Below, piece by piece: positions 17,710 to 26,193 of a stretch of DNA of 64,000 bases. The stretch's first letter is position 1; every line of letters begins with the position of its first letter. Source of the stretch: Brevibacillus_C sp046036945. Its GTDB lineage: Bacteria > Bacillota > Bacilli > Brevibacillales > Brevibacillaceae. The position numbers and the translations under genes were made by a program. The stretch is taken from assembly GCF_046036945.1 (NCBI RefSeq), contig NZ_JBJQOQ010000001.1, positions 248,001 through 312,000 of the forward strand, written 5' to 3'. A model generated the notes under the pieces. The model had not been told where the DNA came from, searched no databases, and worked only from the letters and a program-made list of their open reading frames with translations.

Positions 17710-18507
17710 ATGATGACTGACCGGTACGCAGAAATTGACGGGGTGATTGCATATATTCACGAACAGATTTATGATCCGCTTCCGCTTTCCCGGCTAGCCA
17801 GCTATGCGGGTTACAGTCCCTACCACTTTGCCCGCATTTTTAAAGAAAGAACCGGCCTCTCTCCTCTCTACTACGTTTCTTCCCTCCGATTGCAAATGGC
17901 AAAGGATTTATTGCTGCGGACAAATTTAAGTGTTCGCGACATCGGGTTGGAGATCGGGCAGCAAAGTCTGGGAACCTTCACCACCCGCTTCACCGAGCGG
18001 GTAGGCGTGACGCCGACTCACTTTCGCAACTCCGCGCTGGAAGCGGACGATCTCTTTCATTCGTTGAAGAAGCTGGATGATTGGTCGATGTATCAACGGT
18101 TCGCTGACACTCATTTCAGGGTAGAAGGGACCGTCCATTCAGTGATTCCTTTTGAAGGCGTTGTGTTAATCGGCTTATTTGCCAAGCCGATTCCGGAAGG
18201 ACGTCCCTTGTACGGGACGCTGTTGTCATCCTTGGGGAATTTTTGCTTTACGGGCGTCAAACCGGGCACGTACTACCTGATGGCCACATCGGTCTCTTGG
18301 GGGATGCAGGCGATGGATTTTCTGCTGCCGCACACTACCTTGCGCGCCCGAGTGAAGGAGCCAATCATCGTGGGTCCCTATTCCCCCGTGCCCCATCAGC
18401 AATTGGTGCTGCAGCTGCCCCGTTCGGACGATCCTCCCATACTGGTATCCATTCCGCTATTGATGCAAAGTTTTCTCGGCAAGGTGTACCAAAACAGCAA
18501 TCGATAA
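17710..18507 (+). CDS. AraC-family transcriptional regulator
   Basis: A 265-residue regulator with the DNA-binding domain at the N-terminus (about residues 8-105: LSRLASYAGYSPYHFARIF, then the second helix-turn-helix) and a C-terminal domain of about 150 residues that may bind effector. ATG 17710 or 17713 behind AAGGAAGG. It lies 90 bases upstream of an MFS exporter in the same direction, so control of that exporter in response to its substrate is a reasonable inference. Confidence 0.87.
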   Translation: MMTDRYAEIDGVIAYIHEQIYDPLPLSRLASYAGYSPYHFARIFKERTGLSPLYYVSSLRLQMAKDLLLRTNLSVRDIGLEIGQQSLGTFTTRFTERVGVTPTHFRNSALEADDLFHSLKKLDDWSMYQRFADTHFRVEGTVHSVIPFEGVVLIGLFAKPIPEGRPLYGTLLSSLGNFCFTGVKPGTYYLMATSVSWGMQAMDFLLPHTTLRARVKEPIIVGPYSPVPHQQLVLQLPRSDDPPILVSIPLLMQSFLGKVYQNSNR

Positions 18508-18597
18508 GAAACCTGATTATTTGCTCCGTGCTAGGATAGGTGCAGGGCTGAAGATCGTTTTGCCCTCTACAAACAAGAGAAAAGGAGCAAAGGAGAA

Positions 18598-20001
18598 ATG
18601 AAATCGGTGGAGAGCAAAACCAAACCAGTGACGGACACTTCAGACATAAAGAAAAGTGTACCGTGGCTTTACTTCGTGATCTTTTTTTCCGTACTGAACG
18701 AGTCGGTATTCAACGTAGCTACTCCGAGCATCGCCAAGCAGTTCGCTTTGGATGCAGCCGGTGTAAGCTGGGTGGTAACGATTTTTTTCATCGTCTTCGG
18801 GATGGGTATGGTTATTTTTGGCAAATTATCCGATATGTACAGCATCAAAAAACTGATAACGATCGGAATCGCCCTTTACAGCCTGGGGTCGATTCTTGGC
18901 TTTGCCTTGCAATCCTGGTATCCCGCTGTCATTTTATCCAGGGCGTTGCAAGGCGCCGGCGGATCTGCGATTCCGGCATTGGTCTTTGCCATGGTAGCGC
19001 GTTATTTTACTTCGGACGAACGCGGCAAATTGTTTGGCATCATTACTTCGACTGCATCCTTCGCCGTTGGTATCGGCCCGGTCCTCGGCGGTTACATCGC
19101 GGGATCGTTTAGCTGGGCATACTTGTTCCTCATCCCGCTTCCTGTCCTCATCGCCATTCCCTTTTTTCGGAAGCTGCTGCCGACGGAACAGCCCAGGCCG
19201 GGCAGGCTGGATGCTGTCGGGGCGCTGCTGTTGGGGATTGTCGTGTCGATGCTGGTCCTGTTTACGACAGAAGCACGCTGGCTCTACTTGTGTGCAGCTT
19301 TCCTCGCTCTTGTCCTCTTTATCGTCCACATCCGCCGGGCGAAGGAGCCGTTTGTCGATCCCGCCTTGTTTGCCAATCCGCTGTACCGGAGCGGGCTCGT
19401 GATCGGCTTTTTGATCTTCGGCACCGTCATGTCCGTGATGTTTGTCATTCCGCTGATGCTGCATCACATGTACGAGTTGAGCACGGACAAAATCGGACTC
19501 ATCATGTTCCCGGGAGCGATCAGCGCGGTCGTCTTTGGCAGGGTGGCCGGCAACATGACGGTCAGACGGGGGAGTCATTTCGTCGTCTACCTGGGGCTAG
19601 GCCTGATCGCGCTTAGCCTTCTGCTGCAATCTTCAACGATCGGGCTTTGGGTGTGGTACATCGGGGTGGCACTGATCATGATGTACATCGGCTTTTCTTT
19701 CCTGCAGACGGCATTGGCGGAGAGTGTGACTCAAATCCTGCCTGCTGACCAAATCGGCATCGGCATGGGGTTCTATAATATGACCTCGACGATCTCCGGG
19801 GCAGTCGTGACAGCGCTCGTCGCCAAAGCGATGGAGCAAAAGCTGTTTGCTTTTCCGCTGCATCCTTTGATTTCGGACGCTCATGCCTATGTGTACGGCA
19901 ACCTGATCCTGTTCTTAAGCTTTATCGTCCTTGCCGTCGCTCTTTTCTATCTCTTCTCTTTTGGGAAGAAAGTTCCGCAGTCACTCAATGAACCAGTCTA
20001 A
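18598..20001 (+). CDS. MFS drug/proton antiporter (14-TMS DHA2 type)
   Basis: A 467-residue transporter with about 14 hydrophobic segments, motif A-like FGKLSDMYSIKK near residue 80 and the antiporter motif C-like GIGPVLGGYIAG near residue 158, as in TetA(L)/Bmr3-type exporters. AAAGGAG precedes the ATG. It is probably a multidrug or metabolite exporter governed by the adjacent AraC regulator; tetracycline specificity cannot be claimed. Confidence 0.87.
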   Translation: MKSVESKTKPVTDTSDIKKSVPWLYFVIFFSVLNESVFNVATPSIAKQFALDAAGVSWVVTIFFIVFGMGMVIFGKLSDMYSIKKLITIGIALYSLGSILGFALQSWYPAVILSRALQGAGGSAIPALVFAMVARYFTSDERGKLFGIITSTASFAVGIGPVLGGYIAGSFSWAYLFLIPLPVLIAIPFFRKLLPTEQPRPGRLDAVGALLLGIVVSMLVLFTTEARWLYLCAAFLALVLFIVHIRRAKEPFVDPALFANPLYRSGLVIGFLIFGTVMSVMFVIPLMLHHMYELSTDKIGLIMFPGAISAVVFGRVAGNMTVRRGSHFVVYLGLGLIALSLLLQSSTIGLWVWYIGVALIMMYIGFSFLQTALAESVTQILPADQIGIGMGFYNMTSTISGAVVTALVAKAMEQKLFAFPLHPLISDAHAYVYGNLILFLSFIVLAVALFYLFSFGKKVPQSLNEPV

Positions 20002-20022
20002 TTCTCCAGCGAACCGAGGCCG

Positions 20023-20054
20023 CGTGATCCCCTGAGCAGACGCAGGGGATCACG
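20023..20054. repeat. 12-bp perfect inverted repeat after the MFS gene
   Basis: CGTGATCCCCTG (20023-20034) and CAGGGGATCACG (20043-20054) with an eight-base loop. There is no T tract on either strand, so it is either a Rho-type or bidirectional stop or an operator next to the BlaI-controlled promoter. Confidence 0.6.
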
Positions 20055-20092
20055 TGACTACGCTTTGTACAGAAAGTCCTTTCTTTTTTTTA

Positions 20093-20127
20093 TACAAATG
20101 TATTATTGATGTAGTTATACATTTGTA
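20093..20127 (+). promoter_or_regulatory. Twin BlaI/MecI-type operators
   Basis: Two near-identical palindromes, TACAAATGTA (20093-20102) and TACATTTGTA (20118-20127), carry the TACA/TGTA core of BlaI/MecI operators. Their centres are 25 bases apart and they flank the promoter zone 22 bases before blaI, the standard arrangement for an autoregulated BlaI repressor. Confidence 0.75.
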
Positions 20128-20148
20128 TAAGAAAAAGGATGGTCATCT

Positions 20149-20535
20149 ATGGATGGTAAAATCAAGCGATTGCCAGATGCAGAGCTGGAGATCATGCTGG
20201 TTATCTGGGAAGCCGGAAAACAGGTTAGCTCTTCATACATACTGGAACGACTGCGGGGGAAAAGAAAGTGGGCTTTGGCTACCTTGATGACGGTATTGGC
20301 GCGGCTGGTCGAAAAGGGATTCCTGCGCTGCGAAAAAGAAGGGCGCAGCAACAGCTATCAAGCTGTCATTTCGGAAGCGGAATATAAGCAAAGCGAAGGA
20401 AAATCCACACTGGAAAAGTTGTACGGCAACTCTATTCAAGACATGGTGATGTCCCTGTACAACGGGAAAGCCATCGACAAAAGCGACCTTGCCGAACTTC
20501 GCGACTTCCTTGATAAGGTAGCGAAGGAGGAGTAG
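20149..20535 (+). CDS. blaI: BlaI/MecI/CopY-family transcriptional repressor
   Basis: A 128-residue repressor: winged helix-turn-helix (about residues 8-75; LPDAELEIMLVIWEAG at the start) and a C-terminal dimerisation helix region. In intact systems it is cleaved when the membrane sensor BlaR1/MecR1 detects a beta-lactam or wall damage. Operators lie directly upstream, and the partner just downstream (20538) begins like BlaR1 but is broken. There is no beta-lactamase gene nearby. 'blaI' names the family, not proven beta-lactam control. Confidence 0.85.
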   Translation: MDGKIKRLPDAELEIMLVIWEAGKQVSSSYILERLRGKRKWALATLMTVLARLVEKGFLRCEKEGRSNSYQAVISEAEYKQSEGKSTLEKLYGNSIQDMVMSLYNGKAIDKSDLAELRDFLDKVAKEE

Positions 20536-20537
20536 GC

Positions 20538-20926
20538 ATGCCGACAAGTCTATTTATCGATTACCTGGTCATTTCCGTTACGACCAGCCTTGTCATTATC
20601 GGTTTAAAAGTGTCGTCTCCAATACTGCACAAAAATTATGCGGCTAAGTGGAAATACTGGGTGTGGATGATTGTGGCTGTACGCTTGCTGTTACCCTTTC
20701 ACTTTTCGTTTCATGGGAACGACTCTCCGTCAAGCTTCCCGAAAAATTCGATCAGTATTCGAAGAACCCTCTCTCGCCAATCTTCAACGGGAAGGAAGGA
20801 CTGTACCCTATCAGTCTGTTCGATGATAAGATTGGAGTAATCGGAATGATTTATTTGTCCAGTAAAGACGGAGGCCTAACATGGGGTTACGATGGAACCC
20901 ATGATAAACTGGATATCGGCAAATAA
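20538..20926 (+). pseudogene. Remnant of a BlaR1/M56-type membrane sensor
   Basis: The frame from 20538, two bases after the blaI stop, encodes an N-terminus like M56 sensors: two hydrophobic segments and KWKYWVWMIVAVRLLLPF. After about 55 residues family-like sequence stops. A second frame, shifted, continues from about 20720 to 20926 (for example SKDGGLTWGYDGTHDK). The HExxH protease domain (normally several hundred residues) is absent. The simplest reading is internal deletion plus frameshift. Confidence 0.65.
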
Positions 20927-21015
20927 GGGAAAAGCGGCCGGTATGGACGCGATATTTTTTCCGTTCATCCAGGCGAACCCGGTTTTTTTGCAGGTTCTCC
21001 TCTTCGTCGCTGATT

Positions 21016-21075
21016 TATGGTAAAATTAATAGGTTGCAATGGATAAAATGCTCCTGCCCCCAGGAGCCTTTTTTC
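21016..21075 (+). promoter_or_regulatory. smc promoter followed by an attenuator-like terminator
   Basis: An extended -10 (TATGGTAAAAT, ending 21026) is followed by the hairpin GCTCCTG (21050-21056), loop CCCC, CAGGAGC (21061-21067) and CTTTTTT. The terminator lies between promoter and smc start codon. It may stop transcripts from the blaI remnant, or set a basal level for smc. Confidence 0.5.
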
Positions 21076-21095
21076 TACGACAGGAGGACGAAGGG

Positions 21096-24000
21096 ATGTA
21101 CCTGAAACGCTTGGAATTAATCGGGTTTAAATCGTTCGCGGACCGCACCGAGCTGGAGTTTGTCCCGGGCGTAACGGCGGTCGTCGGACCGAACGGCAGC
21201 GGCAAGAGCAATGTGTCCGATGCGATCCGCTGGGTGTTGGGGGAGCAGAGCGCCAAATCGCTTCGCGGCGCCAAGATGGAGGATATCATTTTTGCCGGAA
21301 GCGATACGCGCAAGCCGGTCAACTTCGCGGAAGTGTCGCTCACCTTGGACAACTCCGACGGCTCACTCGATCTGGAGTACTCCGAGGTGACCGTGACACG
21401 GCGGGTGTACCGTTCAGGCGAGAGCGAGTATTCGATTAATAAGCGTCCTTGCCGCCTGAAAGACATCATGGAATTGTTTATGGATACAGGCGTGGGGAAA
21501 GAAGCCTACTCCATTATTGGACAAGGCCGGATCGAAGAAATCCTCAGTACGAAAGCGGAGGACCGCCGCGGCATTTTTGAGGAAGCGGCGGGAATCGTCA
21601 AATATAAAAATCGCAAGCGGGAAGCGGAGAAAAGGCTGGACGAGACCGAGCAAAACCTCGTGCGCATCCACGACATCGTCAGCGAGATCGACGAGCAGGC
21701 GGGCCCGCTTGCCGAGCAGGCCGAAACGGCCAAAACCTATAAAGTGCTGCATCAGCAGCTGGTCGAACACGAAGTCTCCCTGTACGTGCAGCAGATCGAG
21801 GCGACCCACGAAAAATGGCAGCGTGCAAGCGAACAGGTAGCCGGCCTGCAAAACGAGCTCATCCAGCTGTCCGCCACCTCCAGTACCCGGGAGGCGGAGC
21901 TGGAGCAGGCAAAGTTGAAGGTGCACGAGATCGATCAATCGATTGAAGAACTGCAGCAGGTGCTTCTTTCCGTCAGTGAAGAAACCGAGAAGGTGGAAGG
22001 CCAGCGGGAAGTACTGCGCGAACGCAAGCGCAACCTGGCGGCCAATCGGCAGCAGACGATGGAACAGCTGCACCGGCTGACAGAAAAACAGCGCAGTCTG
22101 GAAGAAGAGCTGGCCGAACAGAACAAGCTGAAGCAGGAGGCCGAGCTGCGCCTTGCGGAAGCGGAGGCTGCGCTGAAAAAGGCACAGGAGAATTACAGCG
22201 AGATGCTGCAAGCGCTGACGGACGACGTCGACGCCTTGAAGAGCGATTACTTTGAAAAGCTGAATCAGACAGCCAATCTGCGCAACGACATGCGCCACCA
22301 ACAGCAGATTCTGCAGACGCATCAGGCGCGCGTAGACCGCCTGACCCAGGAAAAAGCGCGGCTCGACCAGGAAGAGGCCCAGCGGCAGGAAAAGCTGGCT
22401 CTCTGCCAGCGGGAGTTGGCCGAAGTCGAACAGGCGATCAATGAAACACTGGCCTCCTACAAGGCGCTGATGGACGGCGTGCGGGAGCGGCAAGCCGGGG
22501 TAGACAGCGCGCGAAGCGAATTGCACCAGCTGGAGCAGCGGAGGGAAGCGGCAAAGTCGCGTCTCGCCTTGCTAAAAGAGATGCAGGCTGAATTCGCCGG
22601 TTTCGGGCAAGGGGTCAAAGAAATTTTGAAGGCGCGGGAAAAAGGGTTCAAGGGGATCCACGGTGCGGTCGCCGAGCTGTTGTCCGTGCCGCAGAAGGTG
22701 GAGACGGCTGTCGAAGTGGCGCTGGGCGGCGCCCTGCAGAACGTCGTCGTCGATGACGAGCGGGCCGGGCGCGAGGCGATCGCCTACCTGAAAAAACAAA
22801 ATCTCGGCCGTGCCACCTTTCTTCCGCTGGACGTCATCCGCTCCCGCTCACTTGCGGAGAGCGACCGCCGCTTGCTGGCCAAGGAGGAAGGCGTTGTCGG
22901 CATTGCCAGCGAGCTCGTCTCCTTTGCCGAGCCCTACCGTGCGATTATCGAGTCGATGCTCGGCACGGTGGTCGTCACGGCTACCCTGGAGCAGGCCAAC
23001 CGCGTGGCCCGGGCCTGCGGCTATCGCTACCGGGTCGTCACGCTGGAGGGAGATCTGGTCAACGCCGGCGGCTCGATGACCGGGGGTGCGCTGAAAAAGA
23101 ATTCATCCAATCTGTTAGGTCGCGGGCGCCAGGCGGAAGAGCTGGAGGCGATGCTCGCCGAGATCGACCGGTCGATTCAGCAGCAGGCGGAGCTGATCCA
23201 GAAACTGCAGCAGGAAGCGGCGAAGATGGAAGCCGAGCAGGAAGAGCTGCGGAGCCGGGGAGAAAGCCTTCGCTTGAAGGAACAGGAGCAGAAGGGCGTG
23301 CTGCAGCAGATCGAGTCGGAGGGGCGGACCCTGACCGAGCGACTGTTTTTGCTGACGCAGGATCTCGACGGCTACCGGCAGGAGATGAAGCTGGCCGAGG
23401 AAAAGCGGGCCAAGCTGGACGAGCAGCTGGAGCAGTTGGCGAAGGAAGAACAGGAACTCAGCGCCCGGATTGCCGCGGCGGAAAGCAAGCGGCTCGAACA
23501 GCTTACCAATAAGGAAGAGATGAATGAGCAGATCACCGGGCTGAAGGTGCTGGTCGCCCAGGTGAAGGAGGAGCATCGCTCCCGCGTCGAACAGACGGAG
23601 CGCCTGGCACAGGAACAAGCGGCACTGAAGCGGGACTGGGAAGAAGCCAACCGAACGTTGGCCTCCTACGACGAACTGGAGGGGACCAATGACTCCTCTA
23701 CCGTTGAGCTGGACGAGCGGATTGCCGAGCTTCGCCGGGACAAGGAGAATGTGTCCGCGTTGATCGCCGAGCGGCGGGGAGACCGGGCCACCCTGTTTGC
23801 CCAACAGGAACAAGTGGAACTTGAGACGAAGGAAATTCGTAAACAAGTAAAAGGGCTGGAGGAGAAGCTGCACCAGGAAGAAGTGAAGACCAACCGCTAC
23901 GACGTCGAGCTGGATCACCTGCTCGGCAAGCTCTCGGAAGAGTACGAACTGAGCTTTGATCTGGCCAAGGAGAAGTACCCGCCCAAGGGAGACATCGGCG

Positions 24001-24668
24001 AGCTGCAGCAGGTCGTCAACCGGCTGAAAAAGGAGATCGCCGCCCTGGGCACAGTCAACTTGGGAGCGATTGAAGAGTATGAGAGGCTGTCCGAGCGGCT
24101 GCAGTTTTTGAGCGGCCAAGAAGCGGATTTAAATGAAGCAAAAGAGATGCTGTACCAGGTGATCGCCGAGATGGACGAAGAGATGTCTCGCCGCTTCCAG
24201 CAGACGTTCGAGGAGATCCGCGAACAGTTCCAGGACGTGTTCGTGCAGCTGTTTGGCGGAGGGCGGGCCGATCTGATGCTGTCCCAGCCGGACAATCTGC
24301 TGGAGACGGGGATCGACATCGTCGCTCAACCGCCGGGGAAAAAACTGCAAAATCTCGCACTGCTCTCGGGCGGCGAGCGGGCGTTTACAGCGATGGCACT
24401 GCTGTTTGCCATCCTGCGGGTGAAGCCTGTGCCGTTCTGCGTGCTCGACGAGGTAGAAGCGGCATTGGATGAGGCCAACGTTGCCCGCTTTGCCGAGTAC
24501 ATGCATCACTTTAGCAGCCAGACCCAGTTCATCTGCGTGACGCACCGCAAGGGGACGATGGAGAGCGCAGACGTGCTGTACGGCATCACGATGCAGGAAG
24601 GCGGGGTTTCCAAGCTGGTATCGGTCCGCCTGGAAGAGACGAAGAAGTTCATCGAGAATGTGTCATAA
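21096..24668 (+). CDS. smc: Chromosome condensation and segregation ATPase SMC
   Basis: A 1190-residue SMC protein. Walker A GPNGSGKS is at residues 31-38, followed by two long coiled coils separated by a hinge (about residues 515-650). The C-terminal ABC signature (LSGGERAFTAMALL) and Walker B VLDEVEAALDEAN close the ATPase head. With ScpA/ScpB it forms the bacterial condensin loaded at ParB/parS. The start at 21096 is chosen with CAGGAGG ten bases upstream; the frame is open to 21039, but that part is the terminator region. Followed by ftsY as usual. Confidence 0.96.
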   Translation: MYLKRLELIGFKSFADRTELEFVPGVTAVVGPNGSGKSNVSDAIRWVLGEQSAKSLRGAKMEDIIFAGSDTRKPVNFAEVSLTLDNSDGSLDLEYSEVTVTRRVYRSGESEYSINKRPCRLKDIMELFMDTGVGKEAYSIIGQGRIEEILSTKAEDRRGIFEEAAGIVKYKNRKREAEKRLDETEQNLVRIHDIVSEIDEQAGPLAEQAETAKTYKVLHQQLVEHEVSLYVQQIEATHEKWQRASEQVAGLQNELIQLSATSSTREAELEQAKLKVHEIDQSIEELQQVLLSVSEETEKVEGQREVLRERKRNLAANRQQTMEQLHRLTEKQRSLEEELAEQNKLKQEAELRLAEAEAALKKAQENYSEMLQALTDDVDALKSDYFEKLNQTANLRNDMRHQQQILQTHQARVDRLTQEKARLDQEEAQRQEKLALCQRELAEVEQAINETLASYKALMDGVRERQAGVDSARSELHQLEQRREAAKSRLALLKEMQAEFAGFGQGVKEILKAREKGFKGIHGAVAELLSVPQKVETAVEVALGGALQNVVVDDERAGREAIAYLKKQNLGRATFLPLDVIRSRSLAESDRRLLAKEEGVVGIASELVSFAEPYRAIIESMLGTVVVTATLEQANRVARACGYRYRVVTLEGDLVNAGGSMTGGALKKNSSNLLGRGRQAEELEAMLAEIDRSIQQQAELIQKLQQEAAKMEAEQEELRSRGESLRLKEQEQKGVLQQIESEGRTLTERLFLLTQDLDGYRQEMKLAEEKRAKLDEQLEQLAKEEQELSARIAAAESKRLEQLTNKEEMNEQITGLKVLVAQVKEEHRSRVEQTERLAQEQAALKRDWEEANRTLASYDELEGTNDSSTVELDERIAELRRDKENVSALIAERRGDRATLFAQQEQVELETKEIRKQVKGLEEKLHQEEVKTNRYDVELDHLLGKLSEEYELSFDLAKEKYPPKGDIGELQQVVNRLKKEIAALGTVNLGAIEEYERLSERLQFLSGQEADLNEAKEMLYQVIAEMDEEMSRRFQQTFEEIREQFQDVFVQLFGGGRADLMLSQPDNLLETGIDIVAQPPGKKLQNLALLSGGERAFTAMALLFAILRVKPVPFCVLDEVEAALDEANVARFAEYMHHFSSQTQFICVTHRKGTMESADVLYGITMQEGGVSKLVSVRLEETKKFIENVS

Positions 24669-24709
24669 GCCGTGCCGAATTCATTTTTCGGCCAAGAAGG
24701 GGGATACCT

Positions 24710-25711
24710 GTGAGTTTTTTCAAGAAATTACGCGACGCCATCGTGCAAAAATCGGAGGCGGTCACACAGAAGTTTACGCAAGGGCTAACGAAAACGCGTG
24801 ACGTCCTCGTCGGCAAGGTGGAAGAACTGATTCGCCGCTACAAAAAAATCGACGACGATTTCTTTGAGGAGCTGGAAGAGATCTTGATCGGGGCGGACGT
24901 CGGCGTCTCCACGGTCATGGAGCTGATCGATGAGCTGCGGGATGAGGTGCGCAAGCGCAAAATCGAGGAAGCGGCTGACCTGCAGCCGATCCTCTCGGAA
25001 AAACTGGTCGCCCTGCTGCAGGGCGGCGGCAGCGAGCAGGATGCCTCGCTCAATATTCAGCCCAGCCGGCTCAACGTTATCCTGTTCGTCGGCGTCAACG
25101 GCGTCGGCAAGACGACGACGATCGGCAAGATGGCCCACATGCTGAAGCAGCAGGGGAATAAGGTCCTGCTGGCGGCCGGCGACACCTTCCGCGCGGCGGC
25201 GATCGAACAGCTGGAGGTATGGGGCGAACGCGTCGGAGTGGATGTGATCAAGCACCAGCAGGGAGCCGATCCGGCGGCGGTGATCTTCGACGCCGTGCAG
25301 GCGGCCAAGTCACGCGGAGCCGATGTGCTTCTGTGCGATACAGCCGGACGCCTGCAAAACAAAGTCAACCTGATGGAGGAGCTGGCCAAGGTGCACCGCG
25401 TATTGCAGCGGGAAATCCCTGGCGCCCCGCATGAGGTGCTGCTCGTACTCGACGCCACGACCGGTCAAAATGCGATGTCTCAGGCGAAGACGTTTGGCCA
25501 GTCGGCGGGTGTGACCGGGATCGTCCTGACCAAGCTGGACGGGACGGCAAAAGGCGGCATCGTCATCGCCATTCGCAATGAGCTGAGCCTGCCGGTGAAA
25601 TACGTCGGTCTGGGCGAAAAAATGGACGATTTGCAGCCGTTTGATCCGGAACAGTTCGTCCACGCCCTGTTCGCCGGAGTGATTGAAGACGAAGCGAAAA
25701 CAAGCGAGTAA
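24710..25711 (+). CDS. ftsY: Signal recognition particle receptor FtsY
   Basis: A 333-residue SRP GTPase: N domain (about 1-110), G domain with GVNGVGKTTT (G1), DTAGRL (G3) and TKLDG (G4), and no long acidic A domain, as in Gram-positives. It receives Ffh-bound ribosomes at the membrane for cotranslational insertion. GTG start at 24710 behind AAGGGGGAT. In the usual smc-ftsY order. Confidence 0.95.
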   Translation: MSFFKKLRDAIVQKSEAVTQKFTQGLTKTRDVLVGKVEELIRRYKKIDDDFFEELEEILIGADVGVSTVMELIDELRDEVRKRKIEEAADLQPILSEKLVALLQGGGSEQDASLNIQPSRLNVILFVGVNGVGKTTTIGKMAHMLKQQGNKVLLAAGDTFRAAAIEQLEVWGERVGVDVIKHQQGADPAAVIFDAVQAAKSRGADVLLCDTAGRLQNKVNLMEELAKVHRVLQREIPGAPHEVLLVLDATTGQNAMSQAKTFGQSAGVTGIVLTKLDGTAKGGIVIAIRNELSLPVKYVGLGEKMDDLQPFDPEQFVHALFAGVIEDEAKTSE

Positions 25712-25740
25712 GGCAGCAAAACTCTTGTCAACAAAAACAC

Positions 25741-25769
25741 TTGACAGTGGGCATGGAATTGGATAGTAT
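25741..25769 (+). promoter_or_regulatory. Promoter of ylxM-ffh
   Basis: TTGACA (25741-25746), 17-base spacer, TAGTAT (25764-25769), located 75 bases before ylxM. Confidence 0.7.
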
Positions 25770-25843
25770 AGTATCTGGTTCTGTAAAGTGATTTCCCTTT
25801 ACAGTGATGCAACCGCGGATCTTTTAAGCAAAGGATTGGTTTC

Positions 25844-26182
25844 ATGCTTGAGAAGACCAATCAAGTGAATCTCCTGTTTGACTTTTACGCTCCGCTGCTA
25901 AAAGGAAAACAGCGGGAATACCTGGAATTGTACTATTTGGACGACCTTTCGCTCGGCGAGATTGCGCAGATGCACGAAGTGAGCCGCCAGGCGGTTTACG
26001 ACCACATCAAACGCGCTGAAAAGCAGCTGTTTGAGTACGAAGAAAAGCTGCAGCTTGCCATCAGGCATCAGCGGCGTCAGGAAGTGATTTCCCAGGCGAT
26101 CCTGCTGGCCGAAGCGACGGAAGAAAGCAAGCCGAGAGAGGAACTCCTATCTTTGCTCCGCCAACTGTCAGAGATGGATTAG
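25844..26182 (+). CDS. ylxM: YlxM family SRP-associated helix-turn-helix protein
   Basis: A 112-residue protein of the UPF0122 family with a sigma-like helix-turn-helix (about residues 38-62: SLGEIAQMHEVSRQAVYDHI). It always precedes ffh in Firmicutes. In streptococci YlxM binds SRP RNA and Ffh and modulates the GTPase cycle. It ends 11 bases before ffh, one operon. Confidence 0.92.
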   Translation: MLEKTNQVNLLFDFYAPLLKGKQREYLELYYLDDLSLGEIAQMHEVSRQAVYDHIKRAEKQLFEYEEKLQLAIRHQRRQEVISQAILLAEATEESKPREELLSLLRQLSEMD

Positions 26183-26193
26183 GAGGGGCTGGC

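Noticed and set aside
23115..24119. 334-codon leucine-rich minus-strand frame opposite smc
   Set aside because: Leu/Gln richness comes from the reverse complement of coiled-coil codons; not a membrane protein.
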